From assembly GCA_964019425.1 (NCBI GenBank), contig OZ025850.1, positions 496,001 through 560,000 on the forward strand: a DNA stretch of 64,000 nucleotides. Reading direction: 5' to 3'. Below the pieces are notes generated by a model. It ran no database searches, was not told where the DNA came from, and saw only the letters and a list, made by a program, of their open reading frames with translations. Origin of the DNA: Flectonema sp. DT1601. Taxonomy: Eukaryota; Euglenozoa; Diplonemea; Diplonemida; Diplonemidae. The stretch's first letter is position 1; each line of letters opens with the position of its first letter. Below, piece after piece: positions 21,524 to 33,036 of the stretch. The position numbers were made by a program, and so were the translations under genes.

Positions 21524-22274
21524 GAGGAGAATGAATACTGAATTGGTTAAAAAATGTTAACAAAAAAAAAACTAGAAAGGGAGAAATCGCATTACCTCCG
21601 TCGTCCAATTCCTTTTCCCTCCTTTTCATAATTGTATATCTGCCTAGCTCAATAATATACCTAACGGCCAACCCTTTTGGTTTTGTTGATTGTTTGTTAC
21701 TGTTATGATTTTTTTTTTTTTTTTTCCCCGTTCGATTCTCGTCTGTAATTAGATGTACGTAATCCGGGAATCTTTTTTTTTTTTTAAAAAAAAAAAATAC
21801 ATAAAAATGTGACCAGAGGGTCACTTGAAGCAGGTGATCGTAACTTTATATTTCTGAAGTTTGAGTATAAAACAAAAAAAAATATCTGTAAGAAGAGCTC
21901 GCCCAAAATAATCACAGGAAATGGGGAGAGAAGGAAAAAAAAAAAAAAAAAAAACTAAGAACAGATAAGAATATGAGGGGGAGAAAAAAAAAACAAAAAA
22001 AATTGAAAAAAAAAACAAACGCAAGCCAAGTGTCCTGCCCCTTCATTCTATCGCAACAGCTGCGGCAAATCGGACTGTAAATTCTTTTTTTTTTTTTAAA
22101 ATTCAATTTACTGCTACTAATCTTAATTTATTTAATCATCCAACCAATTGGATGCCAGCTGCTGTAAAGAACGATCGGGATATTCTCTCCCTTAGAAGTG
22201 TATCAAAATTATTATTAACAATCTCTTCTTCTTACATCATACTCTTTTAACAGTGAGATGCCTGTCTACAAGCA
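21524..22274. other. Intergenic spacer
   Basis: The spacer is homopolymer-rich and has no gene I can support. ACTCTTTTAACAG ending at 22253 is an acceptor-like site 21 bases before the next gene's ATG. An ATG at 22257 opens a short out-of-frame uORF that overlaps the start. Confidence 0.6.
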
Positions 22275-25200
22275 ATGTTGCGCAGGTGTTTATCACTTCA
22301 CGAGACTGGGAAGTCACTGATACTGAATTTTACTCCTCGTTTCAAGAGGGAGTTGATATTGTGGGATAGAAATGTCGGTCGGATTGAAACTGTTTTGAAA
22401 TATTGTAAAGAACGACCAGTTGAAGAAGTCATCAATGTATTGTTAGAACACTCCAACAGGTTCAGACTTCACCCTGTCGTTCATCTTGTTCTTGAGTACT
22501 ACCACAGTGATAGTATTGGCCTGACGTCATCGACGGTCTGTTCTAAACAACAAATCTCACAATTGAGAAAAATAATTAAAAAATTTTCGAAGAGCATTCC
22601 AACACACATTATTAGCCGATGCTATGACGGAATTATATCCTCAATGGGTCGTTGTGATTCACCGTATTCAAATGTTGAAATCGATTGTTTAGTCAAAGAA
22701 ATGCACCAAAGTGGAATCATTCCATCTTCTAAGTCACTCTTGTGGTTTTCAAAAGTGATCTCTCAAACTATTTTCATGTCTTATTGTCTTGAATATAAGT
22801 GGGTTCTTACAAACAAAATATATCCACTGCTGATTAACAAAGCATACCAAACTGGTGATGTGAAAAGTTGTTTTGATATTATCAAACACGCATTGGATGT
22901 TAAAAAAATTGATTTCTCGTATGTTCTTGTTGAGATGATTAAAACAAAAGAAGAACTCACGTTGTGGATTTCAAACCAAAACTCCAATGAAATTAATAAC
23001 AAAGCCGTTCGAATTGCAATGAGAATAGCACTTCAAATAAGTGATTACGAATCGGCTACGAAATTATTTTATTTGTCGAGTAAAAAATCTGTTGAAATTA
23101 TTTCAAATTACTTAATAATCAGCGCAGTTGTTGGTAAGGATCCCAATCACGTTATAAAGGAATACTACGATGACCTTACTGAAATATCAAAAAAACAAAT
23201 TACTAAAAACCTTTCAACGAATACCAACAAAACTGTCAAGGCATTGGCTTCAACACTAACGTCTTCAGAAGACGTAAATCTATCACCTGCTGTGGTAGAA
23301 TCAGCGATGGAAAATCAGTCTGCGGAGATCGTTTGTAAAAACGAGGACGTTCTCAGAATAGAAAATGCTCTCCAAACTAGTCCAATGGATAAAAAATACC
23401 TAAAAAACATTCAACTTCAGCTATTGAGTGATAAAAACTCGCAGCCTCTTCCAGTTGCCATCTGTATCAAGTTATCATCGGCTGGAATTCTTCTCAAAGA
23501 AACGGTTTTGAAAGTCGCAACACAACTATGCCACGGTAATCAAATTATTGATATTTGTGAACTATTGTTGGGAACTAATCATGAAAACAGGTCTCATGTT
23601 CCTCTTTCGTTGTGTATTTGCACCATCTGTGATGCCGCCGTCAGCGGAATCACGTTGAAAGTGTTGTTCAAAATTTTGAAAAGCATCTCACTATTTACAA
23701 GTCGATTGCCAATCAAGAGTGATGCATACGATAAGGTGGTGTTCTTATTACAATCTGATGGAGTGTTGCAGCTGTTTAAAAAAGGAATTAAAAATTCTGA
23801 CGAGGCATCGGAGATAGTGAGAATTTTAGTTGTTTTAAAAAACGATGTGAAACGTGAGAATGTTGGAAGGATTATTTTTGAATGTCTTTATGGAATTGTT
23901 GATGGAAATGACGACGACAACAAACTCTCACCAGACGATATGATTATTCTTCTCGAAGCTGCGATGTTTCATTCAGCCCAAAGATTAGTAATCTGTCGAT
24001 TGTTAGTAGATCTGATCAGCAAAACCCTACTCGAGTCTGACACAATATTCCTAAAGGACGTATCAAGCCATCTACTCTACGTCCTCGGTAAGACGATGCT
24101 ACTAACAAATTCAAACAATACTCAACGAAGGACTGTAAACTCTGTTGTTGAAACATTCACTTCTGATAAACAATTGTTACATAACGTTAGTGCAGTTAGT
24201 TTGTTGTTTTTACAGTCAACTAGTTGTGTAAAGGGGGCGGAATCATCGAAAACTGCGTCTTATCTTTTGAAATTTTTTTTTGCAGATTCGATTTCTCACC
24301 ACGTTCAGGAACAGGCTGTGATGTTGTTTGCGAGTTTACGATTGGCTCAGGATGGAATAATTACATCATCTGACATGAAAGAAGCCATCAAAATAACTGA
24401 ACACACCTCCCTAGAGTACCTTGAAAGAACAACCGTATCTATATCACACATTGCAATGCTTTGTTGTGTGTTTGCGGTTGGAAAACATTTGCCGTCTCCG
24501 TTTTTATTTTCAGCTGTAGAACACCAATTGAGGGACGTCAGTCTACAAAATGACAGCAGGGCAGTTGCGGCCTACACGAAGCATGTTGTTGGTATCTTTG
24601 TCGCTTGTGCTTCTTTTTGTCAACCGATGCCGAGATTTGCTAATAACGCTGTTTTTGATGTTATAAAAAAAGCATTTTCAAAAGCCCTACCAGTACAGGG
24701 ATCCTTCGACGTCCAGTTGGTAGGGATGGTTATGACAGCTTTGAATTATCTTCCAATAAGTCGGTGTAGAGATGAGTTTTCAGCGGTCATGTCTGAAATT
24801 ATAAACAACACAATTCTACGAAGTCCATCAGAATTTCAAGACACCCATGATCACCAATCGCTATTACCTATTTTGGTGGCTCTTCGAAAATTACAAAAAA
24901 AAAATTCAAACATCGTGTTGTTCGGTGATCAGTTGATAGAAGTTATTTTGTCTTTTGCAAGCACTCTGTCATTTAATGATTTTGTAATCTGTCTTTATTG
25001 TGTTAGAGAAGATGTATCTATGAAAGCTGTTACTGTTTTGATGACCAAATTGAGTGACGTTCATACAATTAGTGGGAGTTTATTTAAAATGTGTTGTCAG
25101 ATTCTATCGGAAGTAAACTCAACAGAAGTTGTTGTAGTCAAATGTTACAATGCAATTGTTGACTTATCAGCGACGTTATCGATGGATGATTTCGCAAAAT

Positions 25201-25715
25201 CGGTCGTTATTATGACAACAGTCGGAATGGAACAGCACGTCAGCTGTAAACTAACAACTTTAATATCTGAAAAACTTCGGAACATATCAAAAGGAGATAC
25301 TTGCACAGAAGAAACAATATGCATCTTGTTGTGGTGTTTGTCAACTCTGGATCCTAAGAAGGGAAATAAATACTGCTCGGTGCTTATAAACGAAGTGAGA
25401 TTCTTAAGTTTAAATCCGTCAAATCAAGTTTTGTTGTTATTGTCATCAGTGATTTCGTCTGCATTTGTTGTTGGAAAGAAATCACTTTATGATGTTCGGG
25501 GAAAGGCACATCATCTGACTCCAATTTATAAATATGTGTTATCATGGTGTTTCACACAATTAAAAGTTGAAAAATTTATTTGGAGTGGTGTTGGTGCATT
25601 TAAAGGTATCGATCCGACTTCACACAAGATCGGATTGAAACTGTTTGTTTTTGACGATGAACCGATCTCAGTACCAGATCCTTGTCAGACCTACATAGAC
25701 AAATATTCATACTGA
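22275..25715 (+). CDS. Large helical protein of unknown function
   Basis: This is a 1146-residue single-exon protein that I do not recognise. The N-terminus (MLRRCLSLHETGKSLILNFTPRFKR) is basic and amphipathic, compatible with a mitochondrial targeting signal. The rest is almost wholly helix-forming, with leucine- and isoleucine-rich segments of 30-40 residues separated by polar turns. No catalytic motif, transmembrane stretch or cysteine cluster stands out. The texture recalls organellar RNA-binding solenoids (PPR, OPR or FASTK-type), but I cannot align a defined repeat. Codon use and base composition match the neighbouring host genes. A short uORF from 22257 overlaps the start. Confidence 0.75.
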   Translation: MLRRCLSLHETGKSLILNFTPRFKRELILWDRNVGRIETVLKYCKERPVEEVINVLLEHSNRFRLHPVVHLVLEYYHSDSIGLTSSTVCSKQQISQLRKIIKKFSKSIPTHIISRCYDGIISSMGRCDSPYSNVEIDCLVKEMHQSGIIPSSKSLLWFSKVISQTIFMSYCLEYKWVLTNKIYPLLINKAYQTGDVKSCFDIIKHALDVKKIDFSYVLVEMIKTKEELTLWISNQNSNEINNKAVRIAMRIALQISDYESATKLFYLSSKKSVEIISNYLIISAVVGKDPNHVIKEYYDDLTEISKKQITKNLSTNTNKTVKALASTLTSSEDVNLSPAVVESAMENQSAEIVCKNEDVLRIENALQTSPMDKKYLKNIQLQLLSDKNSQPLPVAICIKLSSAGILLKETVLKVATQLCHGNQIIDICELLLGTNHENRSHVPLSLCICTICDAAVSGITLKVLFKILKSISLFTSRLPIKSDAYDKVVFLLQSDGVLQLFKKGIKNSDEASEIVRILVVLKNDVKRENVGRIIFECLYGIVDGNDDDNKLSPDDMIILLEAAMFHSAQRLVICRLLVDLISKTLLESDTIFLKDVSSHLLYVLGKTMLLTNSNNTQRRTVNSVVETFTSDKQLLHNVSAVSLLFLQSTSCVKGAESSKTASYLLKFFFADSISHHVQEQAVMLFASLRLAQDGIITSSDMKEAIKITEHTSLEYLERTTVSISHIAMLCCVFAVGKHLPSPFLFSAVEHQLRDVSLQNDSRAVAAYTKHVVGIFVACASFCQPMPRFANNAVFDVIKKAFSKALPVQGSFDVQLVGMVMTALNYLPISRCRDEFSAVMSEIINNTILRSPSEFQDTHDHQSLLPILVALRKLQKKNSNIVLFGDQLIEVILSFASTLSFNDFVICLYCVREDVSMKAVTVLMTKLSDVHTISGSLFKMCCQILSEVNSTEVVVVKCYNAIVDLSATLSMDDFAKSVVIMTTVGMEQHVSCKLTTLISEKLRNISKGDTCTEETICILLWCLSTLDPKKGNKYCSVLINEVRFLSLNPSNQVLLLLSSVISSAFVVGKKSLYDVRGKAHHLTPIYKYVLSWCFTQLKVEKFIWSGVGAFKGIDPTSHKIGLKLFVFDDEPISVPDPCQTYIDKYSY

Positions 25716-25933
25716 TTGATTGTTGTACAGAAAACCTTCTCAATTGTGATGGTGGTCTTTGTTTTATCACTGAGTGTGTTATCTAAATTTTTTTTTTTTA
25801 TATTGTATCAGGTATCACCATCATCTATGTGTGCAGTTCACAGCTTATGAATGAGGATAGTGTTTGATTTCGTTTGTCTGTTTAAAAAAAAACAACAACA
25901 ATCACTTTTTTACGGTTCTCTCAGTTGATTAAA

Positions 25934-27481
25934 ATGATGAAAGTCGACAACATCACAAATGATATCCTTCGGGAGATTGGAGCTGCAGCTGGAGCCAGTC
26001 GAGCCTACACCATGCATTTTAGAGGAGAGAGATTGTTAAATACTCATGAGTGGACTAATAAGGGAGTCGTTGGGTTTCGTGACAAACTCTCCGACATATC
26101 AGTCGATGAATTACCTGAGTTCTCCACTGTCATCAGAGCTGGTGAGAGTATTAATGTAAAGAATAAATCAGAGATTGAGAGCTCAATGCCAAACGAGTTC
26201 GCAGAGATGTCCGAAGAAGACATCAATTCACTGATCCTAATGCCGATATGTGATCCAGTAAAGCAATCTTGTGTGTCTGGATTTGTGGGCTTTGACTTCA
26301 ACACAACAGAAGCTAAAACTACCTTCACGGAAGGCGACGTTCATATGTTGAATGAAGCTTGTACCTTCATGGCGTCACTCACTCGAATAGCCGAACTCAT
26401 CACTGGAGTCCCTTTGTTAAAACAAGATGTCTTCAATGCCACGATGAAATACAGAACTGAAACAGTTGCCAGTCTTTACAATGGTTGCAAAACTGTTTTT
26501 AGCTCATCGAAGTGGTGGACGTTACCCTCTTTAGAAGGCTTTAACAATCGTGTTGTGAACTTTGTTATCGCTAATACTCCATTGTTGGGTATTAGACAAC
26601 AGTTGAGTGACAACTTTGAAGTTGTTTTGAATGACGCGACTCCGGAACTAAATTCCTGTTCAGAATCATTTCGTCAGAGAGACTATTCCGTAATAAAACC
26701 ATCTGTTTGGATTGAAGGAGGGATTTCTGAGTCTGATTTGAAAGACTTTCACGAAAAGTGTAAGTCTGCCTGGTCAAGAGTGATCCCAGACATAGCCCCT
26801 TACACATCATTTAGAAATGTTGCGTACGCCAGATTCATGTACAGGAATGGTAGTGTACATGGTCTTAAATACAAACCATTCTTTCAAGTGAAGCCTGAGT
26901 ACAATGTTATCGTTGGATCTACTCCAAGACCATTTGATAGAATTGACGACTGTATTAGAGATTCTCCAGTTTTAACAAAAATGCTTCAAATTTTACTCGA
27001 AGATGTCTGGGGAGGTGAACTCGGACCTGAAGTTCACATCGGAGTTCATCCCACACTAGTCAGGAATTACCATGAGGGAATGATTCACAATAAATTACAC
27101 GCAACCTTGGAGGGAACACACGTTGACAGTACTGAAAAGGTTGCAGTCATGTTAATCGAGCGTTCGAACATTGGAGGGGGAGGAACAACAAGTCTTTACT
27201 CTGCAGACTGTCCGATGGGTCTTCTTCGTGATGATCCAGATGATGAAAAAATTCTGAAGAAGTACCGACTGGTAAGTCACACACTTAAAGAACCTTTTGA
27301 AGCAATCACATTCTCTGATACAAAGTTTAAACACGACGCTTCTGACTTCATTGCTGCTGATAAATCAAAAAAAGCTTGGAGATCATTAGTTCTTATTATG
27401 TGTAGACGTCCTAATAATTCAAAGTCTCCAGTTGACAAGCGAGTCCTCGATGGGTACACTCCGCGTACCCCAAGGGAGTAG
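25934..27481 (+). CDS. GAF domain fused to 2-oxoglutarate/Fe(II) dioxygenase
   Basis: This 515-residue single-exon protein has two parts. Residues about 1-160 form a GAF sensor domain of the kind found before bacterial kinases and cyclases, with words such as ASRAYTMHF, EWTNKGVVGF, INSLILMPI and VSGFVGFDF. Residues about 245-500 resemble the 2OG-Fe dioxygenase family that includes bacterial L-isoleucine 4-hydroxylase (PF10014-like). The metal triad can be placed at H396 and D398 (HVD) and at H467 (KHD). NIGGGGTTSLY follows the first ligands, and a late arginine (WRSLVL) could bind 2-oxoglutarate. Hydroxylation of a free amino acid or peptide under ligand control by GAF is an inference. The first ATG (25934) is taken as start because the longer frame begins at TTG. 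Confidence 0.75.
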   Translation: MMKVDNITNDILREIGAAAGASRAYTMHFRGERLLNTHEWTNKGVVGFRDKLSDISVDELPEFSTVIRAGESINVKNKSEIESSMPNEFAEMSEEDINSLILMPICDPVKQSCVSGFVGFDFNTTEAKTTFTEGDVHMLNEACTFMASLTRIAELITGVPLLKQDVFNATMKYRTETVASLYNGCKTVFSSSKWWTLPSLEGFNNRVVNFVIANTPLLGIRQQLSDNFEVVLNDATPELNSCSESFRQRDYSVIKPSVWIEGGISESDLKDFHEKCKSAWSRVIPDIAPYTSFRNVAYARFMYRNGSVHGLKYKPFFQVKPEYNVIVGSTPRPFDRIDDCIRDSPVLTKMLQILLEDVWGGELGPEVHIGVHPTLVRNYHEGMIHNKLHATLEGTHVDSTEKVAVMLIERSNIGGGGTTSLYSADCPMGLLRDDPDDEKILKKYRLVSHTLKEPFEAITFSDTKFKHDASDFIAADKSKKAWRSLVLIMCRRPNNSKSPVDKRVLDGYTPRTPRE

Positions 27482-28477
27482 ATCATGATTGTTTCATATG
27501 TGAGGTGTAATTTACGTGGCCTGTTGTGAAGTGAGTGAGCCTGCGGCTGACTTGTTTTTTTTTTGTTATTGTTTCACAACAAGTACTGATGTCGTGCTGA
27601 CCCCCGAGTATGTTTTATTTTGCGACAACTATCATTTCATCACTTTTTCTGTCGCCTAGTTTTCTTCTTGCATATAACGTAGTGGTAGTACCAATTACAT
27701 GCCTGTTGCCACCACACGGAGTATGTTTTTGTAACGAACGAACATTATTTTTTATTTCGAACGACGTGTTTTCGATAGTCATGTGACATCAGGTCAAGTG
27801 ACTTCGAGACATTAATATTTAAAAAAAAAAAAAAAAAAAACCTTCTCGAACTAAAAAAAAAAAATCTTCTCGCCTAACTCCTTATTGTCATGTGTATCGT
27901 AAACAAAATAGAGCAACTCTGAGATGACCTTTCAAAGCAGACGGTAGCCTTATAAGTCGTGGTTTGCTTAGATAGGTTTTTCATCTGAATGGGTTGCTTC
28001 CTTGATAAAGTCAGGACAAAAAAAAAAAAAAAAAAAAAAAATCTAGCTTCTCACAATAATAATATTATAACGTTCTCAAAAAAAAAAAAAAATATCGAAA
28101 ACAAAACAAGTTTTATTGCGCAAACGGGAAAACAAACAAACAAAAAAAAAAAACCTAAAAAAGGAAAATATGCTGCCAAAATTATCTTTTACTCATTTTG
28201 AAGAAGAAGGAGTATTGCTTTTCTACACGCAGCGAGCACACACGCAGATACTGACCTTGAACATATTCAAATCGTTGTGAAGGTTTGTAAGGCGGTGTTT
28301 TTATTTACCATTTTCACAACAGGTGTGTTTACGAGAAAAAAAAAGAATATTTAGAACAAAACGCAATTAAAATATTAATGTGATAGTGTAGTGCCGTCGT
28401 CTTGTTTCTGTCTTGTTGTTAATACTTTATGTTCTCAGGGGTTTTATTATACCCAAAGGGAGAAAAAAAAAGAGAAA
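27482..28477. other. Intergenic spacer
   Basis: No gene is supported. A-runs occur near 27822-27840, 28019-28042, 28079-28092 and 28143-28152. GTTCTCAG ending at 28438 is an acceptor-like site 40 bases upstream of the next start. Confidence 0.6.
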
Positions 28478-31400
28478 ATGAGCCTTCGGGTCGCATTGAT
28501 GCTCCTCACAACTTGCTGTTGTCACGCATACAGATATTTCCCGACTAAGATGGGGTTCGCAGCTGCGTCAAACTCCAGAGAGCACATTCTGCTTAAAGCT
28601 TCGTATGAGAACAATTATGGCAAAGTTGTCAGCTGGACGAGAAATGGCACCACAGGTATGTGTTGCCTTGATTTATTTTTTGCATAGTTTTTCCACGTAA
28701 TTAAAGCATAATTTCACCTACCTTTTTTTTTGTATTTGTGTGGTAAAAACTAACGAAGGATACCGACAGAAATAGGATTCGTAAAAGATCATCTCCCCCA
28801 AAAAAAGTATCTCAAAAAAGTGTGAGTCCTCTTTGAATTAAATCCAGCTAAATCCTGCTAAGTCAAATTACTTGAATGTAAATAAGACAAACAGTCTCTC
28901 GTTCAGCAGGTCTTCTCTGTTGCTGTTGAGATGTCAATTTCAAGTCATGATATCTAATTCTTATGATTTTTTTTTGGATGTGTCCCCCCGCACAATGTTT
29001 TATAAAATACAAGATTTCAAACCGCAATTTTCGAAAAAACCCGCTCAATACAAAAATCATATTCTTAACGTCTTCCTTACTCGGGAAGGGGAATGGTCCA
29101 AGGAAATATTTCTTAATTTTAGCACCTTCGCAAGCCTGTGTCTTCTGCAAGATTCCCTTGTTGCTGGTCCTTGCAGCATTCTTAACATACCATCATTTCG
29201 GGGGTAACCAACTCCAATTTTGTGAATAACGGCGTGCGGGTTGTTATCTGCCTTCCGAAGGCCTTGAGATCAACACAAGCCTGCTTTGGTCCGCAGATCG
29301 AGGAATTGACGACCGCTCTTCATGCACCCTCTGCTAATCCGTTGGATCCTCGATACTCCTCAAGCACCGAGACAAAACAAAACACAAACAGAGGAGATGA
29401 ATCTTTTTGGTGTAGAACCACTACTCAGCTACACTACAGTCTCTGTGTGTAACATATTAGATACGGAATACTTTTATATGATTGCGCAAACGTCATATGG
29501 AGAGATGATGATGCGGGTCTACGGCAAGGACCCCACATCATTCAGCATAGCACTAAGTGAACCTCGTCTAAGAAATTGGATCAAAGTTGCTTCCTCGGAA
29601 AAACAGAGTGCAGTCTCTGTCTACACCAAGCACTCTCTCCCTGGAGAACAGCCGTCCCCAGGTGGTATGTGTTGTCTTTGTTATGTCTTCCGTAGTCTGA
29701 AGAGTGTGAATATAACACTAATAAACAGGTATTTTTATTCAATTTCATCGACCACTACACGTGCATATCAGTGAGACAAACTCTAACAGGAAATTTGATG
29801 CGGAAAATCATGAGTTTGCGTACCAACCAAATATATGTGGGATAGGCGCTGCGAGATATATTGTTCTTTGGGGTCAATTAGGAATGACAGGAATCTATGC
29901 CAGCATTACTGACGTTTGGGGGAATGTAATGTACTCTAAGAAACCATATAAAATTGATTCTGAAGGTACTGGTTCATCAACTCCAGCCTGTGCATATTTA
30001 CATGATAAAGATAGAGTTATTATTAGTTATGTTATCAAAGAAACTGGAGTAGCAGAAGCTGGTATGTACCTCAGGGCAAGAATGTACAGCGGGTTTGAAA
30101 CCAATGAAGCTTTTGACCATTTCATTCCTCGTGGTGACTACTATCCGATGGCAGACAATCAATTCCAACCTTACGAAACTTCATTCTCAGCTTATACTAA
30201 GCGAACAGTGCACGGTGTGCAGAATATTGTGCCATCGCTTATTGCCTGTGGTAATGGTTTTGCGATTTCTTGGGTTACTAACTTCGGAGTATTTGTTCAA
30301 AGTTATGGAATATTAGAAGAGAGGATTATCTTCGATAGTTTTGACGTCGAACTCTCTTGGGCAAGAGTCATTGACGCCAAACGAGATCATCAAGGCTACC
30401 TGATACCTTCAGCTCTTGTTGACCTCTCTCAGTCACCTCCACCCGTTGGTATGTGTTATACTAGATAATGTTAAAAGTTATTATTTCTATTAAATGAAAA
30501 CAGGACCACCACGAAAAGGTCAGGTAAATCTGATGTGGGCAGTGACCTACTGGGATGCCCACAGTTATTGGAATCTTCCAGGGGAGTGGTATGCAGGAGG
30601 ATGGGTAGCTGTGGAGTGGCCTGAAAACGCTGACTATACAGTCCCAGGACTATTTGAGACTATTGAAGTACCTTCTCCAGATGGTCCACGAGGGGTGCGT
30701 GTTGATGTTGGTGTCACAACTGGTGAGAATTCAATTGTTGTCTACTGGAAAGAAATATTCACAAACAGAGATGGAGAAGAAGACTATGAATTTTACTGGC
30801 AGCTGTTTGATGAACATATGGTACCTCGAAAAGTTGAAACTCAAAAAGTCCGTTTTCAAATGAAGGGTGCTGACTACGAATTCATAAGTCCATTTTTTCC
30901 TTGTCGCAAACTTTACGGAGGTCGATGCCAAGGTAAAGCAGACTTCAAATGGTACAAACCAGAAACTTTAACTGTTGGTAAATGCCACAATGGGTTTATT
31001 CTTGCAGGTCGTACTACACGATTCAATACCTTAGGGAGGAGTGTACTCTGGTATCAAGGTTATGAATGGACAGGCAGAATGATGAACCAAGATCTTAACT
31101 TCGATCTTTCAGACTACTACTGGCACCCTTGGAATGTTCGAATTGTAATGCCTGCTCATTCCTATCCGGAAACTCATATTTACTACCTTCAAAACACTAC
31201 ACTAGACAGTTGGATGAGCAACTGGCTCACTGTGAGGATGTTTCAAGTTAGGTTGGATGGTGACCTTTATAGGTTTGTTGTTTTTATTTTTTTTGTGATC
31301 ATTAAATTGAAACCGTCTTTCCCCACAAGCAAAAAATTTTAACTTTAGTAAACTCCTGCACCAGAATTAATACAAAAAAACAGAAACCCAGTTTTAAGCA

Positions 31401-32443
31401 AACCATTTGTAGCAGCAACTGACATTCGAGGATTTGATGTTGCCACACACCCTAAAGACATTGATTTGGTGTTTGCATGCATCACAGTACAGTACGGTTG
31501 GGCATTTAGATATAACCCAGTTCTTGATTCAAAAAAACACATCGGCATGATTGGTGACACACGAATAGAAGATATCCGTGTTGAATTTCAATATGAAAAA
31601 CTGTTAGTGTACTCCATGAAGCTTGACTCATCTCTGTTTGACGTCGCTTGGTGGTTACCAAAGGGAAAACTGCAATATGTTGGACGTTCTAAAGATTCAC
31701 GTGAGATGCGATCGCCTCGGTTTTCGGATATAAGATACACATCAAAGAATGCAGTTTACCCATTAGTCCCACTTTATCCTGATCAAACTGCTTTGTTCAC
31801 AGAATTCAATGGAAGTTGTTGCGCAGATGATTTTTCAATTTATGACAACCCAAACGGGTTTCATGCTACTTGGAAAGCTGCAGTAGTTAACCTTGCACAT
31901 GACAAGTTCAATCCCGATGCCACAATAGTCGGAAAATATACAGGAGTGTGGCTTTCTAAGCATAGACAACCAAATAATGATACATTCCCTCCATCATATA
32001 ATATGTACCCAGCTTCTACAAAAAATTCTCAGTTGGGGCTTATTTGTGCTTGGACAGAGCCAGTTCCTGGGGGTAATTCGATTTTCTTGCATGCAGTTGG
32101 AGCAGACCCAAATCACATATCCGGGTTGAACTTAAGTTCATATGGCAGAGCAACACCAGTTCCTCCTGTAGTTATCACAGAGTCGCCTGATATACTAGTT
32201 ATAGGCGACTCGGGTACCTATGTTCTTTCAGCTCCTCCTGGTGAAGATTGGTGGTCGAAATTTACTGATGTTCCTGGCTTTCCTACACGTCCCCCTGATG
32301 TCCCTTGGCTTCCAGCTGAAATTCTTCGCGGTGTTTACTATGATTATGCGAGACCGGGGTCAGGCCTATTACTCACACCTGGCTACCCTGCTCCACAAAC
32401 GGCTCCACCACCTCTCAGTGCTCCTGTTCCAGGTTCGCCTTAA
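28478..32443 (+). CDS. Large secreted protein of unknown family, five exons
   Basis: Exons 28478-28655, 29392-29664, 29729-30448, 30504-31272 and 31384-32443 sum to exactly 3000 nt (999 residues plus stop). The first three introns are phase 1, and all three start GTATGTGTT. The N-terminus MSLRVALMLLTTCCCHA is a signal peptide and no membrane anchor is visible, so export or lumenal location is likely. The body is rich in W, Y and short beta-type segments (AISWVTNFGVFVQSYG, LGLICAWTEPVPGG), which could be a beta-propeller or beta-sandwich ectodomain. The C-terminus is proline-rich. I do not recognise the family. The first intron (736 bases) is unusually long and partly GC-rich, so an unseen exon there cannot be excluded. 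Confidence 0.72.
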
Positions 32444-32789
32444 GCACCATGTTCTCTTTTTTTTGATTTCCCTTATCTTTTCCTCTCTTGGAAGCTGCCG
32501 CTTTCCTTTTATTTCTTGGTTTATTTACCGAACGTTTTACTTGTAAGAGTACAAAAGTCTATGCTCTTGCCACTGTTGAAAGAAGGAAAGAAGAAAGTTC
32601 CACAATTCTCACTCTGAAAATCCCTCAACTTATTAGTATGCTTGTTGAGGGTATTTTTAAACTTCCTCTCAAAATTTTGTTATTGGGCAGTTTGTGATAT
32701 CCTGACAACATGTGTAGTAATTGATTTCAATTTTCTTTGAAACATTTTTTTTTTGTTGACAGTTGACAACACAACATGCATGCATGAGT

Positions 32790-32794
32790 AAAAA
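32790..32794 (-). terminator. RNA polymerase III terminator of tRNA-Ser
   Basis: Read on the minus strand, five T residues begin one base after the tRNA 3' end, which is a standard Pol III stop. Confidence 0.75.
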
Positions 32795-32795
32795 T

Positions 32796-32877
32796 CGCAG
32801 TCGGCAGGATTTGAACCTGCGCGGGCAGAGCCCAATGGATTTCTAGTCCAACCCCGTAACCGCTTGGGTACGACTGC
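32796..32877 (-). tRNA. tRNA-Ser (anticodon AGA)
   Basis: The reverse complement folds as an 82-nt tRNA with a long variable arm. The acceptor stem pairs GCAGTCG with CGACTGC and has a G discriminator. The anticodon arm reads GGACTAGAAATCC, giving anticodon AGA. The variable stem is GGGCTCTGCCC and the T arm is GCAGGTTCAAATCCTGC. A- and B-box promoters are internal (AAGCGGTTACGGG and GGTTCAAATCC). It is the only host gene found on the minus strand. A 107-base T tract and then a LINE lie just upstream of its 5' end. Confidence 0.96.
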
Positions 32878-32889
32878 TTTCAAAAAGAA

Positions 32890-33001
<112 letters not shown>

Positions 33002-33036
33002 GAGAAGAAAAGAGAAGGAGGGTTTTGACTCTCACG

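Noticed and set aside
28656-29391. Separate gene in the long first intron of the secreted protein (frames of 88-111 codons)
   Set aside because: The overlapping frames on both strands lack domains and the exon sum is already in frame; I left it as intron with a note on uncertainty.
31273-31342. Transmembrane segment (FVVFIFFVIIKLK) at the end of exon 4 of the secreted protein
   Set aside because: It is read-through into a T-rich intron. Splicing at 31272/31384 keeps the frame and removes it.
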